A stretch of DNA of 64,000 nucleotides, taken from positions 135,021-199,020 of the forward strand of contig NZ_JAGGNU010000014.1 of NCBI RefSeq assembly GCF_018614915.1. The letters run 5' to 3'. The notes beneath the pieces were generated by a model. That model had not been told where the DNA came from and made no database searches. It was given only the letters and a program-made list of their open reading frames with translations. The position numbers and the translations under genes are program-made. Below are positions 10,466 through 19,365 of this stretch, piece after piece. Each line of letters begins with the position of its first letter. Within the stretch, counting starts at the first letter, position 1. This stretch comes from Variovorax paradoxus. Lineage in GTDB: Bacteria; Pseudomonadota; Gammaproteobacteria; Burkholderiales; Burkholderiaceae_C.

Positions 10466-12595
10466 TTACTCGGATTGATTGAGGCTTGCGAAATCGCGGC
10501 CCTGCTCGACCAGCTCGACGAGCAGCGGCGAGGGCTGCCAGAACAGCGGGTCTTCCTTGGCGAACTCGCGGATGTCGGCCAGCACCTTGGCGAGGCCCAC
10601 CGTGTCGGCGTACTTCATCGGCCCGCCGCGGTGGCGCGGGAAGCCGTAGCCGTAGAGGAAGGTCACGTCGACGTCCAGCGGGCGCAGCGCGATGCGCTGG
10701 TGCACGACGTTGGCGCCCTCGTTGATCATCGCGGCCATGTAGCGGCGCATGATTTCCTCGTCGGTGAAGCTGCGCGGCGTGATGCCGGCACGCTGCCGCT
10801 CGGCATCGATGATGGCCTCGACTTCCGGGTCCGGCGTGCCGGTGCGCGCGCCTTGCGCGTACAGGTAGTAGCCGCGGTCGGTCTTCTGGCCGAACCAGCC
10901 GCGCTCGCAGATGCGGTCGGCGATCTGCACGTAGCGCGCCTTCGCATCGCGCGTCGCTGCCTTGCGCTTGCGCGTGGCCCAGCCGATGTCGCCGCCGGCC
11001 AGGTCGGACACCTGGAAGGGCCCCATCGGGTAGCCGAAGTCGCGCACCGCCTTGTCGATCTGGTAAGGCGAGGCGCCGTCTTCCATCATGTGGTCGGCCG
11101 CCTGGCGGTACACCGCGAGGATGCGGTTGCCGATGAAGCCGTCGCAGACGCCGGCGCGCACCGGCGTCTTCTTCAGCTTCTTCGCGAGCTCGAAGCCGGT
11201 GGCGACCACGTCGGCGCTGACCTTCGCCGGCACCACGATCTCCAGCAACTTCATGATGTTGGCCGGCGAGAAGAAGTGCAGGCCCAGCACGTCGGCCGGG
11301 CGCGAGATGCTGGCCGCGATCTCGTCGATGTCGAGGTAGGAGGTGTTGGTGGCGAGCACCGCACTTGGTTTGCAGACGCGGTCGAGCTCGGCGAACACGG
11401 CCTTCTTGACCGCCATGTCCTCGAACACGGCTTCGACCACCAGGTCGACGTTGGCGAGCGCGTCGTAGGCGGTCGAGCCCGAGAAGCGCGCCATCACCGC
11501 CGTCTTGGCTTCGGGCGTCATGCGGCCCTTCTGAATCAGCCCGTCGTACACCTTCTCGACGTGGCCGCGGCCGCGCGCGAGACTCTCCTCGTCGCGCTCG
11601 ATCATGGTGACCGGCAGGCCGGCGTCGAGCATCGCCACCGCGATGCCGGCGCCCATGGTGCCGCCGCCGACGATGCCGCAGGATTCGATGGGCCGTGGCT
11701 TGGCTGCCTTGGTCTCGGGCGCCTTCAGCACTTCGCGCTCGGCGAAGAAGGCGTGGATCAGGCCGGCGCGCTGCGGGCTGTCTATGCACTGCAGGAAGAG
11801 CTTGCGCTCGAGCGCCATGCCTTCGTCGAAAGGCTGCGTGAGCGCGGCCTCGACGGCTTCGATGATCTTCAGCGGCGAGAACAGGCCGCGGCTCTTCTTC
11901 GCGGTGTCGGCGCGCGCGGCTTCGAGGGCGGCGCGTTCAGCCGCCTGGTCGGCCAGCGCGTTGGCGTCGCGCGTGCGGCGCACCGGCGCCTTGGCGGCGA
12001 CCAGCTCGGTGGCGTAGGCCAGGCCTTGGGCCAGCGCGTCGCTGCCTTCGCCCAGGCGATCGACGAGGCCCAGCGCCAGCGCTTCCTTGGCGCTTGCATG
12101 GCGGCCGCTCAGGATCAGGTCGAGCGCGGCTTTCATGCCGATCAGGCGCGGCGCGCGCTGCGTGCCGCCCGAGCCGGGAATCAGGCCCAGCTGCACTTCG
12201 GGCAGGCCGAGCTTCGCGGAGGCCACCGCCAGCCGGTAGTGCGCCGAGAGCGCGATCTCCAGCCCGCCGCCGAGCGCGGCGCCGTGGATCGCGGCCACCA
12301 CCGGCTTGCTGCAGTTCTCGATGCGGCTGCACACCTCGGGCAGCGAGGGCGGCTGCGGCTGCTGGCCGAATTCGCGGATGTCGGCACCGGCGATGAAGTT
12401 GCGGCCGGCGCCGACGATCAGCACCGCCGCCACGGCGCCGTCGGCCTCGGCCGCATCGATGGCCGCGACCAGGTCGCGGCGCACGTCCACGCCGAGGGCG
12501 TTGACCGGCGGGTTGTCGATGGTCACGACCAGCACCTCGGCCTGGCGGCGAAAGGTGACGGGATCGGACGCAGGAAGGGTGTCAGTCGTGGCCAT
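10466..12595 (-). CDS. Enoyl-CoA hydratase / 3-hydroxyacyl-CoA dehydrogenase fusion
   Basis: A 709-residue bifunctional beta-oxidation enzyme. Residues 15-200 form the crotonase domain, with both catalytic glutamates visible (Glu113 in GGGLEIA and Glu133 in LPEVQLG). A linker follows, then the NAD-binding domain begins with [13 protein letters not shown] near residue 305, and C-terminal helical domains follow with the [16 protein letters not shown] and GFIGNRI blocks. The start is the ATG at 12595 behind GGAG; a longer frame reaches 12703 without a Shine-Dalgarno. It is the first gene of the operon and is divergent from a LysR regulator. PimF of the pim operon has the same architecture. Confidence 0.94.
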   Translation of the reverse strand: MATTDTLPASDPVTFRRQAEVLVVTIDNPPVNALGVDVRRDLVAAIDAAEADGAVAAVLIVGAGRNFIAGADIREFGQQPQPPSLPEVCSRIENCSKPVVAAIHGAALGGGLEIALSAHYRLAVASAKLGLPEVQLGLIPGSGGTQRAPRLIGMKAALDLILSGRHASAKEALALGLVDRLGEGSDALAQGLAYATELVAAKAPVRRTRDANALADQAAERAALEAARADTAKKSRGLFSPLKIIEAVEAALTQPFDEGMALERKLFLQCIDSPQRAGLIHAFFAEREVLKAPETKAAKPRPIESCGIVGGGTMGAGIAVAMLDAGLPVTMIERDEESLARGRGHVEKVYDGLIQKGRMTPEAKTAVMARFSGSTAYDALANVDLVVEAVFEDMAVKKAVFAELDRVCKPSAVLATNTSYLDIDEIAASISRPADVLGLHFFSPANIMKLLEIVVPAKVSADVVATGFELAKKLKKTPVRAGVCDGFIGNRILAVYRQAADHMMEDGASPYQIDKAVRDFGYPMGPFQVSDLAGGDIGWATRKRKAATRDAKARYVQIADRICERGWFGQKTDRGYYLYAQGARTGTPDPEVEAIIDAERQRAGITPRSFTDEEIMRRYMAAMINEGANVVHQRIALRPLDVDVTFLYGYGFPRHRGGPMKYADTVGLAKVLADIREFAKEDPLFWQPSPLLVELVEQGRDFASLNQSE

Positions 12596-12669
12596 GGTCT
12601 TTGTCTCCGGGGGCGGGACCGGGCGGTCCTCTGGGGGTGAATCCAGCATTCTTGGCCCGGCTCGCCGTT

Positions 12670-12720
12670 TTGACAATTGCATTGGCCATTGACAGACTGT
12701 CAAAGAATTTTTGACACAAT
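12670..12720. promoter_or_regulatory. LysR-type intergenic control region
   Basis: The 137-nt gap between the catabolic operon and the LysR gene holds three TTGACA words (12670, 12689 and 12711). One forms a perfect dyad TTGACA-GAC-TGTCAA (12689-12703), a likely regulator site. On the minus strand TTGACA (12698-12703) followed 16 nt later by TGCAAT can serve as the operon promoter, so the dyad would cover its -35 box. For the LysR gene CACAAT (12715-12720) is a possible -10 shortly before the ATG at 12733. Binding is inferred. Confidence 0.5.
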
Positions 12721-12732
12721 CGCGGCCTCACC

Positions 12733-13638
12733 ATGGACTTGCAATCGCTGACCCTGCTGGTCGAGATCCTCGATGCCGGCAACCTGAGCGAGGCCGCGCG
12801 CCGGCTCAAGATGAGCCGCGCCAACGTCAGCTACCACCTGAACCAGCTCGAGCGCTCGGTCGGCGCGCAGCTGGTGCGGCGCACCACGCGCCGCGCCGAA
12901 GCCACCGAGATCGGCCAGCGCCTGTACCAGCACGGCCTCGCCATCCAGAGCGAGCTGCAGGCCGCGCGCGAGTCGGCCTCGGCGCTGGGCCAGGGCCTGG
13001 TCGGCCGCGTGCGGCTCAGCGTGCCGAGTGGCTACGGGCAGCTCGTCATGTCCGACTGGCTGATCGATTTCAAGCGCCAGTACCCCGGCATCGTGCTCGA
13101 CGTGCTGTTCGAGAACCGCATCGAGGACCTGTTGCGCGACGAAGTCGACATCGCGATCCGCGTGATCCCCGAGCCGCCCTTGAACCTGGTGGCGCGCGAA
13201 CTCGGGCCGGTGCGCTACGTGGCCTGCGCTTCGCGTGCCTATGCCGAGGTGCATGCCATGCCCACGCAGCTCGACCAGTTGAGCAGCGCACCGGTGGTCA
13301 CCGCCGCGGTGATCGGGCGGCAGCTGCGCATTTCGGCCTACCAGGGCGAGGAGCGGCGCGAGGTGGTGCTGGAGCCCACCCTGATCTCCGAGAACTTCCT
13401 GTTCCTGCGCCAGGCCATCCTGGCCGGCCTGGGCATCGGCCTCGTGCCCGACTACGTGGTGCAGGAGGACGTGCGGCGCGGCGAGGTCGTGACCACGCTC
13501 GACGACTGGCGGCTCAGCATCTTCGGCACGCGGATGTTCATGCTCTACATGCCGAACCGGCAGCACACGCGGGCCACGCGGACCTTCATCGATTTCATCC
13601 TGGAGCGGGCGCGGGGTGCGGAGCCGTCCGCGGACTGA
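12733..13638 (+). CDS. LysR-family transcriptional regulator
   Basis: A 301-residue LysR regulator. The winged helix-turn-helix is at residues 1-62 (LQSLTLLVEILDAGNLSEAA, then SRANVSYHLNQLERSVGAQL). The substrate-binding domain, of the type-2 periplasmic fold, follows from about residue 90 (GRVRLSVPSGYGQLVMSDWL) and ends near residue 295. It is divergent from the beta-oxidation operon and shares a 137-nt control region with a TTGACA dyad, so it is most likely the operon's activator. The inducer may be the acid or CoA ester that the operon degrades. No obvious Shine-Dalgarno precedes the ATG, which fits a very short leader. Confidence 0.9.
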   Translation: MDLQSLTLLVEILDAGNLSEAARRLKMSRANVSYHLNQLERSVGAQLVRRTTRRAEATEIGQRLYQHGLAIQSELQAARESASALGQGLVGRVRLSVPSGYGQLVMSDWLIDFKRQYPGIVLDVLFENRIEDLLRDEVDIAIRVIPEPPLNLVARELGPVRYVACASRAYAEVHAMPTQLDQLSSAPVVTAAVIGRQLRISAYQGEERREVVLEPTLISENFLFLRQAILAGLGIGLVPDYVVQEDVRRGEVVTTLDDWRLSIFGTRMFMLYMPNRQHTRATRTFIDFILERARGAEPSAD

Positions 13639-13663
13639 GGCGCTGCGTCACGGGCGGTCGACC

Positions 13664-15685
13664 TCAGGACTTGTGCGCCAGGTGACGCAGGAACCAATCG
13701 CGAGCCAGGCGCGCCACGGCGTCCAGCGCACCCGGTTCTTCGAACAGATGGGTGGCGCCCGGGACGATGACGAGTTCCTTCTCGACCGGCAGCAGCGCGA
13801 GCGCCTGCCTGTTCAGGCCGATCACCGGTTCGTCGTCGCCGCCGACGATCAGCAGCGTCGGCGCATGCACCTGGGCCAGCGCCTCGCCGGCCAGGTCCGG
13901 CCGCCCTCCGCGCGAGACGACGGCTTGCACGGCGGCGGGCCGCTCTGCCGCCGCCATCAGCGCAGCACCGGCACCGGTGCTGGCGCCGAAGTAGCCGATG
14001 GCGAGGTCGGCAAGCTGCGCCTGGGCTTTCAGCCAGTCGGTCGCCGCCACGAGCCGGCGCGCCAGCAGCCCGATGTCGAAGCGGAGTTCGCGCGTGCGCT
14101 CGTCGATCGCTTCTTCCTCCGGCGTCAGCAGGTCCGCGAGCAGGGTGGCCAGGCCGGCCTGCTGGAGCTGCCGCGCCACGTGGCGGTTGCGCGGGCTGAA
14201 GCGGCTGCTGCCGCTGCCGTGCGCGAACAGCACCAGGCCGCCGGCACCGGCCGCGAGCCCCAGGTCCGCGTCCAGCGTGGCCGGGCCGGCCGGAATGCGC
14301 AGTGCACGCTGCTCGATCGCGCCGCGCGGCGGCGATGCGGCGTTCATGGCTACACCCCCCGAGGGATAGGTTTCCGGCGCCTCGGCGTCGCGCCACTCGG
14401 GCTCGGGGTCGAGCGGCTCGACCGCCCGCGTGGTGTCCATGTGGATCAGGGCATCGAACTGGTCCGACGGCTGCGCGTAGAAATAGTGGCTGTGGCGCTC
14501 GGTGTCGGGCCGGTAGATCACGCCGATCGCGCGTTCCAGCCGCGATTCGCGCAAGGCCCGCGCGTGCGGGCCGCCTGCGCGCAGGGGCAGCAGGAAGCGC
14601 TCGATGCCGGTGGCGTGCATGAGGCCTTCGACGCTGTCCTCGCGCGACGGCAGGACCCGCTTGCGCTCGCCGGCTGCGCCCCAATCGGATGCTGCCGTCA
14701 CGCTGCCGGTGTGGGTGGTGAAGCCGATCAGCACGGCGTCGTCCCCGTGCTGCTCGCGCACGAGCTGGCCGACGTTGAGTTCGCCGCGGCGCCCCATCTC
14801 GGTGGCGCGCGCATCGCCGAGGTGGGAGTTGTGCGCCCACACGACGATCCTGGGGCGTGTGCCGGAGCGCCCGAGATGGCCTTCGAGCGCGTTCAGGGTC
14901 TCGACCATGTGGCGGTCGCGCAGATTCCAGGAGGAGACGTCGCTCAGGTACATCGAGCGGTAATAGGCCTCGGCGTTCTTCACCAGCCGCGCGTTCTGCT
15001 CCGCGTCGAAGGCGTCGTCCGCGCCTGAGCGCCCGCTGCGCGCGGCAATGGCACGGCGACTCAGGTCGACCAGCGTGGCGATCACCTCGTCCTCGCATCC
15101 TTCGGCGTCGCGCAGCCCGGTCATCAGGCCGTAGACCTGGCTGTCTTCGCCGAACTGGTCGAAGCAGGCGTAGCGCTCGCGGGCCAGCCGCGCCGCTTCC
15201 GGATGTGCCTTATCGAGGTACTGCAGGACGGCCTCGATCGACCCGTTCAGGCTGTACAGATCCATGCCGTAGAAGCCGGTTCTCGACGCCGCCGGCAGGC
15301 GGTCATTGAAGGCGCGTTGCCAGTTCACGAAATCGCGCACGTCGGTGTTGCGCCACATCCAGGTCGGAAAACGTCGAAAACCGGCAAGCGCATCGATGGC
15401 CGACGCATCGTCGTCGAGCCCGCGCACGTAGCGATTGACGCGGTAGGCGTCCGGCCAGTCGCCTTCGATCGCGACCGCGTTGAAGCCCTTCTCGCCGATC
15501 AAGCGCTGCGTGATGCGTGCACGCTCGCGATAGAACTCGTGCGTGCCGTGCGATGCTTCGCCCAGCAGCACGAAATGGGCATCGCCGATCAGATCGAGCA
15601 GCGCGCGGTGGTCGTCGTTCTCGGCCAAAGGCAGCGCCGCGAGGCGCACTGTGTCGACCGCTTTCGCATCATCGGCTCGTCGCAT
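13664..15685 (-). CDS. Erythromycin-esterase-family protein fused to alpha/beta hydrolase
   Basis: A 673-residue two-domain protein. Residues 1-445 are an erythromycin esterase-like domain with the diagnostic LLGEASHGTHEFYRER (Glu43, His46) and GFNAVAIEGDWPDAYRVNRY. Residues 447-673 are a dienelactone-hydrolase-type alpha/beta hydrolase with VLFAHGSGSSRFSPRN as oxyanion region, nucleophile Ser569 in GASTG, Asp617 in GGDDEP and His646 in GATH. An internal Met447 marks the join, but the frame is continuous, so I read it as a true fusion. Most members of this esterase family are not proven resistance enzymes. It stands alone, convergent with the LysR gene and divergent from the M20 hydrolase. 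Its substrate is unknown. Confidence 0.88.
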   Translation of the reverse strand: MRRADDAKAVDTVRLAALPLAENDDHRALLDLIGDAHFVLLGEASHGTHEFYRERARITQRLIGEKGFNAVAIEGDWPDAYRVNRYVRGLDDDASAIDALAGFRRFPTWMWRNTDVRDFVNWQRAFNDRLPAASRTGFYGMDLYSLNGSIEAVLQYLDKAHPEAARLARERYACFDQFGEDSQVYGLMTGLRDAEGCEDEVIATLVDLSRRAIAARSGRSGADDAFDAEQNARLVKNAEAYYRSMYLSDVSSWNLRDRHMVETLNALEGHLGRSGTRPRIVVWAHNSHLGDARATEMGRRGELNVGQLVREQHGDDAVLIGFTTHTGSVTAASDWGAAGERKRVLPSREDSVEGLMHATGIERFLLPLRAGGPHARALRESRLERAIGVIYRPDTERHSHYFYAQPSDQFDALIHMDTTRAVEPLDPEPEWRDAEAPETYPSGGVAMNAASPPRGAIEQRALRIPAGPATLDADLGLAAGAGGLVLFAHGSGSSRFSPRNRHVARQLQQAGLATLLADLLTPEEEAIDERTRELRFDIGLLARRLVAATDWLKAQAQLADLAIGYFGASTGAGAALMAAAERPAAVQAVVSRGGRPDLAGEALAQVHAPTLLIVGGDDEPVIGLNRQALALLPVEKELVIVPGATHLFEEPGALDAVARLARDWFLRHLAHKS

Positions 15686-15844
15686 GGCAGTCCGGCATTT
15701 CGTTGCGATGAGAAAACTCTAGGCTTGCGAGCCGACCCCTCTGTAGGGCCGCACCGACGCCGATGTAGGCGGGGGGATGGAGGGTATTTCAGGATGCGCG
15801 CGGGTGCGGCGCTCTGCCGGCACGTTTTCTGCTGTACTCCCGGC

Positions 15845-17125
15845 ATGAACGACACCCGCCCAACGAGCTTTCAACCCGCCGACCTCGCCATCGACCCGCA
15901 GCGCCTCTGGGACTCGCTGATGCAACTCGCCAGGATCGGCGCCACCGACAAGGGCGGCGTATGCCGCCTTGCACTGACCGAGCTCGATCGCCAGGGCCGC
16001 GAGCTCTTCGTGCGCTGGATGAAGGAGGCCGGCTGCACCGTGCGCGTCGACGCGATCGGCAACCTGTTCGCGCGCCGCGAAGGGCAGGACGCGAGCCGCC
16101 CGGCCGTGGCCACCGGCAGCCACATCGACACCCAGCCGACCGGCGGCAAGTTCGACGGCAACTATGGCGTTCTCGCGGGCCTGGAAGTGCTGCGCACCTT
16201 GAACGATGCCGGTATCCGCACCGTGGCGCCGCTCGAAGTCTGCGTCTGGACCAATGAAGAAGGTTCGCGCTTCGTGCCCGTGATGATGGGCTCTGGCGTG
16301 TATGCCGGCGCCTTCAGTCTGGCGCACGCGCTCGCGGCGACCGACCGCGAGGGCGTGACGGTCGCCGACGCCCTGCGCGCGATCGGTTTCGCGGGCGATG
16401 CGCCGGCCGCAGTGGACCAGGGCGCGCCGCGCTTCGGCGCCTACTTCGAGGCCCACATCGAACAGGGCCCGGTGCTGGAGGATGCCGACATTCCGCTCGG
16501 CGTGGTGACCGGCGCGCTCGGCCAGCGCTGGTACGACGTGGTCGTGACCGGCCAGGAAGCGCATGCCGGCCCGACGCCGATGGCGCTGCGCCGCGACGCG
16601 CTGCAGGGTGCGACCGGCCTCATGCAGGCCGTGCAGCGCATTGCGATGGACGAGCAGCCCCATGCCCGCGGCACCGTCGGCTACGTGCAGGTGCACCCCA
16701 ATTCGCGCAACGTGATTCCCGGCCGCGTGACCTTCACGGTCGACCTGCGGCATGCGGACGACGAGGGTCTGGCCCGCATGGACGCGCAGCTGCGCGCGGC
16801 CTGCGCGGCCTTGCAGGCGCAGGGCGGTCTCACGGTCGCGCTCGAAGAGACGGTCTACTTTCCGCCGGCCCACTTCGCGGAAGCGCTGGTGCGCGCGGTG
16901 CGCGAAGGCGCCGAGCGTGCCGACCTCGCGCACCTCGACATCGTGAGCGGCGCCGGCCACGACGCGGTGTACGTCGCGCGCACCGCGCCGACCGCGATGA
17001 TCTTCGTGCCCTGCAAGGACGGCATCTCGCACAACGAGATCGAGGACGCCAAGCGCGAGCACCTCGCCGCCGGCGCCAACGTGCTGCTGCACGCCATGCT
17101 CGACCGGGCCGGGATCGCGCAGTGA
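15845..17125 (+). CDS. M20-family Zn amidohydrolase (allantoate / N-carbamoyl amino acid type)
   Basis: A 426-residue metallopeptidase-fold hydrolase of the AllC/HyuC group, which removes carbamoyl groups from allantoate, ureidoglycine or N-carbamoyl-L-amino acids. Metal ligands are visible in GSHIDTQPTGGKFDGNYG (His93, Asp104) and TNEEGSRF (Glu138, Glu139), with a further conserved GAGHDAVY near the C-terminus. The dimerisation lid lies between. The ATG at 15845 is 6 nt after a TGTACT hexamer. Its last codon overlaps the GTG of a ureidoglycolate lyase (GTGA), which points to ureide/purine breakdown rather than hydantoin use. AllC proper is one candidate; ureidoglycolate amidohydrolase is another. 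Confidence 0.88.
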   Translation: MNDTRPTSFQPADLAIDPQRLWDSLMQLARIGATDKGGVCRLALTELDRQGRELFVRWMKEAGCTVRVDAIGNLFARREGQDASRPAVATGSHIDTQPTGGKFDGNYGVLAGLEVLRTLNDAGIRTVAPLEVCVWTNEEGSRFVPVMMGSGVYAGAFSLAHALAATDREGVTVADALRAIGFAGDAPAAVDQGAPRFGAYFEAHIEQGPVLEDADIPLGVVTGALGQRWYDVVVTGQEAHAGPTPMALRRDALQGATGLMQAVQRIAMDEQPHARGTVGYVQVHPNSRNVIPGRVTFTVDLRHADDEGLARMDAQLRAACAALQAQGGLTVALEETVYFPPAHFAEALVRAVREGAERADLAHLDIVSGAGHDAVYVARTAPTAMIFVPCKDGISHNEIEDAKREHLAAGANVLLHAMLDRAGIAQ

Positions 17126-17613
17126 GACTGCTCGCGCAGCCTCTGACTTCGGAGGCTTTCGCGTCCTACGGCACCGTGCTCGCGGCGCCCGCGGGCCGGG
17201 GCCGCCTCATCAACGGCGGCAACGCCGAGCGCTTCGACCTGGTCGACGACCTGCAGCTCGGCGCCGAAGGCGGCCGGCCGATGCTCGCGCTGTTCCGCGC
17301 GCAGGCGCGCCGCTTTCCGCATGCAGTGACCGAGATGGAGCGGCACGCGCTGGGCAGCCAGAGCTTCGTGCCGCTCGGCGAGCGCCGCTTCGTGATCGTG
17401 GTGGCGCCCGCCGGCCCGGCCCCCACGGCCGAGACGCTCGCTGCCTTCGTCGCGGACGGCCGCCAGGGCGTGACGCTCGCGCCCGGCACCTGGCACCACG
17501 CGCTGCTGGCGGTGGATGCGGGTGACTTCGTGGTGGTGGAGCGCGCGGGGGCGGTGGTCGACTGCGACACCTTCGACCTGGCTGCGCCGGTCGGGGTCGA
17601 GTTGGAAGACTGA
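17122..17613 (+). CDS. allA: Ureidoglycolate lyase
   Basis: A 163-residue cupin-fold enzyme that splits ureidoglycolate into glyoxylate and urea, the last step of allantoin degradation. The family pattern is visible: EAFASYGTVL at the start, INGGNAERF, a central HALGSQSFVPLGERRFVIVVA segment and GVTLAPGTWHHALLAV near the end, which carries the metal and substrate ligands. Translation begins at GTG 17122 and overlaps the stop of the upstream amidohydrolase (GTGA), so the two are coupled. No allantoinase or transporter gene is present nearby. Confidence 0.9.
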   Translation: MRLLAQPLTSEAFASYGTVLAAPAGRGRLINGGNAERFDLVDDLQLGAEGGRPMLALFRAQARRFPHAVTEMERHALGSQSFVPLGERRFVIVVAPAGPAPTAETLAAFVADGRQGVTLAPGTWHHALLAVDAGDFVVVERAGAVVDCDTFDLAAPVGVELED

Positions 17614-17644
17614 GCCCGCTGGCCTGCGGCAGCAGGCATCGCGC

Positions 17645-18109
17645 TCATGCCACGTTGAGCACTTCCGCGGCGAGGCGATCGAGGTTCTGTTCGTTCGCCT
17701 CGACGACGACCTTGGCAATGCGCTGCCGTTCAGCCGCGGTGTCGAACACCTGGCGCCATCCGACCCGTGTCTTGGCTCCTTGCGCTTCCAACGTGATGGT
17801 CATCTGGAAGTGGTGCTGAGACATGTGCTCGAAGACGATTCGCTCCGGCGCAACGACCTCGACGAAAACGCTCTCGTTGGGGTAGTTTGCACCGTCAGGC
17901 CCATGAAGGACGAAGCGCCAGCGGCCGCCGGGACGCAGATCGAACTCCTGGAACGTGCTGGTGAATCCGTTCGGACCCCACCAGCGCGCCAGGTGGCCCG
18001 GGTCACTGAAGGCTTTGAAGACGCGCTCGCGCGGCGCGTCGATCCAGCGCGAGTGGACGAACTCGCGGTCCACGGTGGATTCGGCATCGGCAGGGGGGTT
18101 CTCGTTCAT
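17645..18109 (-). CDS. SRPBCC (AHSA1-like) domain protein
   Basis: A 154-residue protein of the START/Bet v1 superfamily, AHSA1 (activator of Hsp90 ATPase homologue 1-like) branch. It shows SRWIDAPRERVFKAFSDPGHLARWWGP at its N-terminus, then FDLRPGGRWRFVLHGPDG, and a C-terminal helix. These patterns line a hydrophobic ligand cavity. The ATG at 18109 has AAGGA eight to nine bases upstream; a GTG further out (18145) gives 12 more residues but lacks support. It is a single gene convergent with allA and divergent from a PEP-mutase-family lyase. Such proteins are often stress or lipid-binding proteins; the ligand is unknown. Confidence 0.82.
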   Translation of the reverse strand: MNENPPADAESTVDREFVHSRWIDAPRERVFKAFSDPGHLARWWGPNGFTSTFQEFDLRPGGRWRFVLHGPDGANYPNESVFVEVVAPERIVFEHMSQHHFQMTITLEAQGAKTRVGWRQVFDTAAERQRIAKVVVEANEQNLDRLAAEVLNVA

Positions 18110-18212
18110 GCGCAGCATCCTTGTCGTCGACGCTTCTTGTACCACCGGAGGTCCCGCTTCGCTAAGGGCATATTGCGTTCAGAATCCAGGCCATCCCCAA
18201 GTCGAGGTTCCC

Positions 18213-19037
18213 ATGACACGCACTGTCGCCGAAAAACGCGCCGCCTTTCGCGCGCTCCATGCCGAAGGCTGCTTCGTATTGCCGAATCCCTGGGACGTGG
18301 GCAGCGCCCGCTACCTGCAAGGCCTGGGCTTCAAGGCGCTGGCCACGACGAGCTCGGGCTTTGCCTGGTCGCGGGGGCAGGCCGATGGCGCTCTCTCGCG
18401 GGAGACCATCCTCGCCCATCTGCGCGAGATCGTCGCGGCGACCGATCTGCCGGTGAACGCCGACTTCGAAAGCGGCTTCGCCCCCGATCCGCAAGGCGTT
18501 GCCGAAAGCGTGCGGATGGCCATCGAGACCGGTGTGGCCGGCCTGTCGATCGAGGACTCGACCGGCGACGCTGCCAAGCCGCTGCATGACATCGAGGTCG
18601 CGGTCGCGCGGGTTCGCGCCGCGCGCCGGGCGATCGACGAGGCGGGCGGCGACACGCTGCTCGTGGGACGGGCGGAGAATTTCTTTGCCGGCCGGCCGGA
18701 CCTCGACGATGCGATCGCCAGGCTCAGGGCCTATTCGGAGGCCGGCGCCGACTGCCTCTACGCGCCGGGCATCCGCACGCGGGAGCAGATTGCGGCCGTG
18801 GTCGCCGCCGTCGCGCCCAAGCCGGTCAACCTGCTGGTCGGATCGACCAGCGAGTTCACGCTGCAGGACATCGCCGCACTCGGCGTGCGGCGCGTCAGCG
18901 TCGGCGGTGCGCTGGCGCGTGCGGCGTGGGGCGGCTTCATGCGTGCGGCCCGCACGCTGTCGGAAGAGGGGCGTTTCGACGGTTTCGCGGACGCCGCCTC
19001 GGGCGTCGAGCTCAACGCCTTTTTCGGCAGCCGTTAA
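18213..19037 (+). CDS. Isocitrate lyase / PEP mutase family protein
   Basis: A 274-residue TIM-barrel enzyme of the PEP mutase/isocitrate lyase superfamily. It has the LPNPWDVGSARYLQGLGFKALATTSSGFAWSRG N-terminal pattern, a metal-binding VNADFESGFA (residues 81-90) and SIEDSTGD. It lacks the KKCGH active-site loop of true isocitrate and methylisocitrate lyases, so it is more likely an oxaloacetate decarboxylase-like or carboxy-phosphonoenolpyruvate-like member. It stands alone with GAGG seven bases before the ATG. Its stop overlaps the stop of a small gene on the other strand. Confidence 0.85.
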   Translation: MTRTVAEKRAAFRALHAEGCFVLPNPWDVGSARYLQGLGFKALATTSSGFAWSRGQADGALSRETILAHLREIVAATDLPVNADFESGFAPDPQGVAESVRMAIETGVAGLSIEDSTGDAAKPLHDIEVAVARVRAARRAIDEAGGDTLLVGRAENFFAGRPDLDDAIARLRAYSEAGADCLYAPGIRTREQIAAVVAAVAPKPVNLLVGSTSEFTLQDIAALGVRRVSVGGALARAAWGGFMRAARTLSEEGRFDGFADAASGVELNAFFGSR

Positions 19038-19243
19038 CCCGCTTGCTGCACCCGCGTCAGGACGGTTCGCACGGCGTAGCCGTCGCGGTAGACGCCTTCG
19101 ATGGTTCCCATCACCGGATCGTTCGGCGCCGCCGTCACGAACTTTTCGTCATCGGTGCGGTAGACGACGATGGTGCGCGCCGAACGCGCGCTGAGCGTGC
19201 GAGCGACTCCGGTGGCCTGGCTCAGCGTACGGTAAGTGTTCAT
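19034..19243 (-). CDS. Small unknown protein (69 residues)
   Basis: A short open frame with a clear Shine-Dalgarno (AGAGGA) before the ATG at 19243. The product, which begins MNTYRTLSQATGVARTLSARS, has no membrane segment or cysteine. It looks like a soluble basic N-terminus followed by a beta-rich part (TIVVYRTDDEKFVT, then GTIEGVYRDGYAVRTVLTR). I do not recognise a family. It ends on TAA that overlaps, tail to tail, the TAA of the PEP-mutase-family gene. The strong ribosome-binding site and codon use like its neighbours make it a plausible gene. Confidence 0.55.
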   Translation of the reverse strand: MNTYRTLSQATGVARTLSARSARTIVVYRTDDEKFVTAAPNDPVMGTIEGVYRDGYAVRTVLTRVQQAG

Positions 19244-19365
19244 GTCGGTCCTCTGTGGCGCGCAGATGCTAGCGCGAAGGTACTCAGTACATGCGGCTCC
19301 GAAGTCTCCTGGCGCCCCGAATACGGCAAAAGGCCACATTTCCGGGGCGTATCTGAGTCCAGGCG

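Noticed and set aside
13664..15685. Macrolide resistance gene
   Set aside because: The esterase domain is in the family, but most members are not resistance proteins and the fusion is not of the known Ere types.
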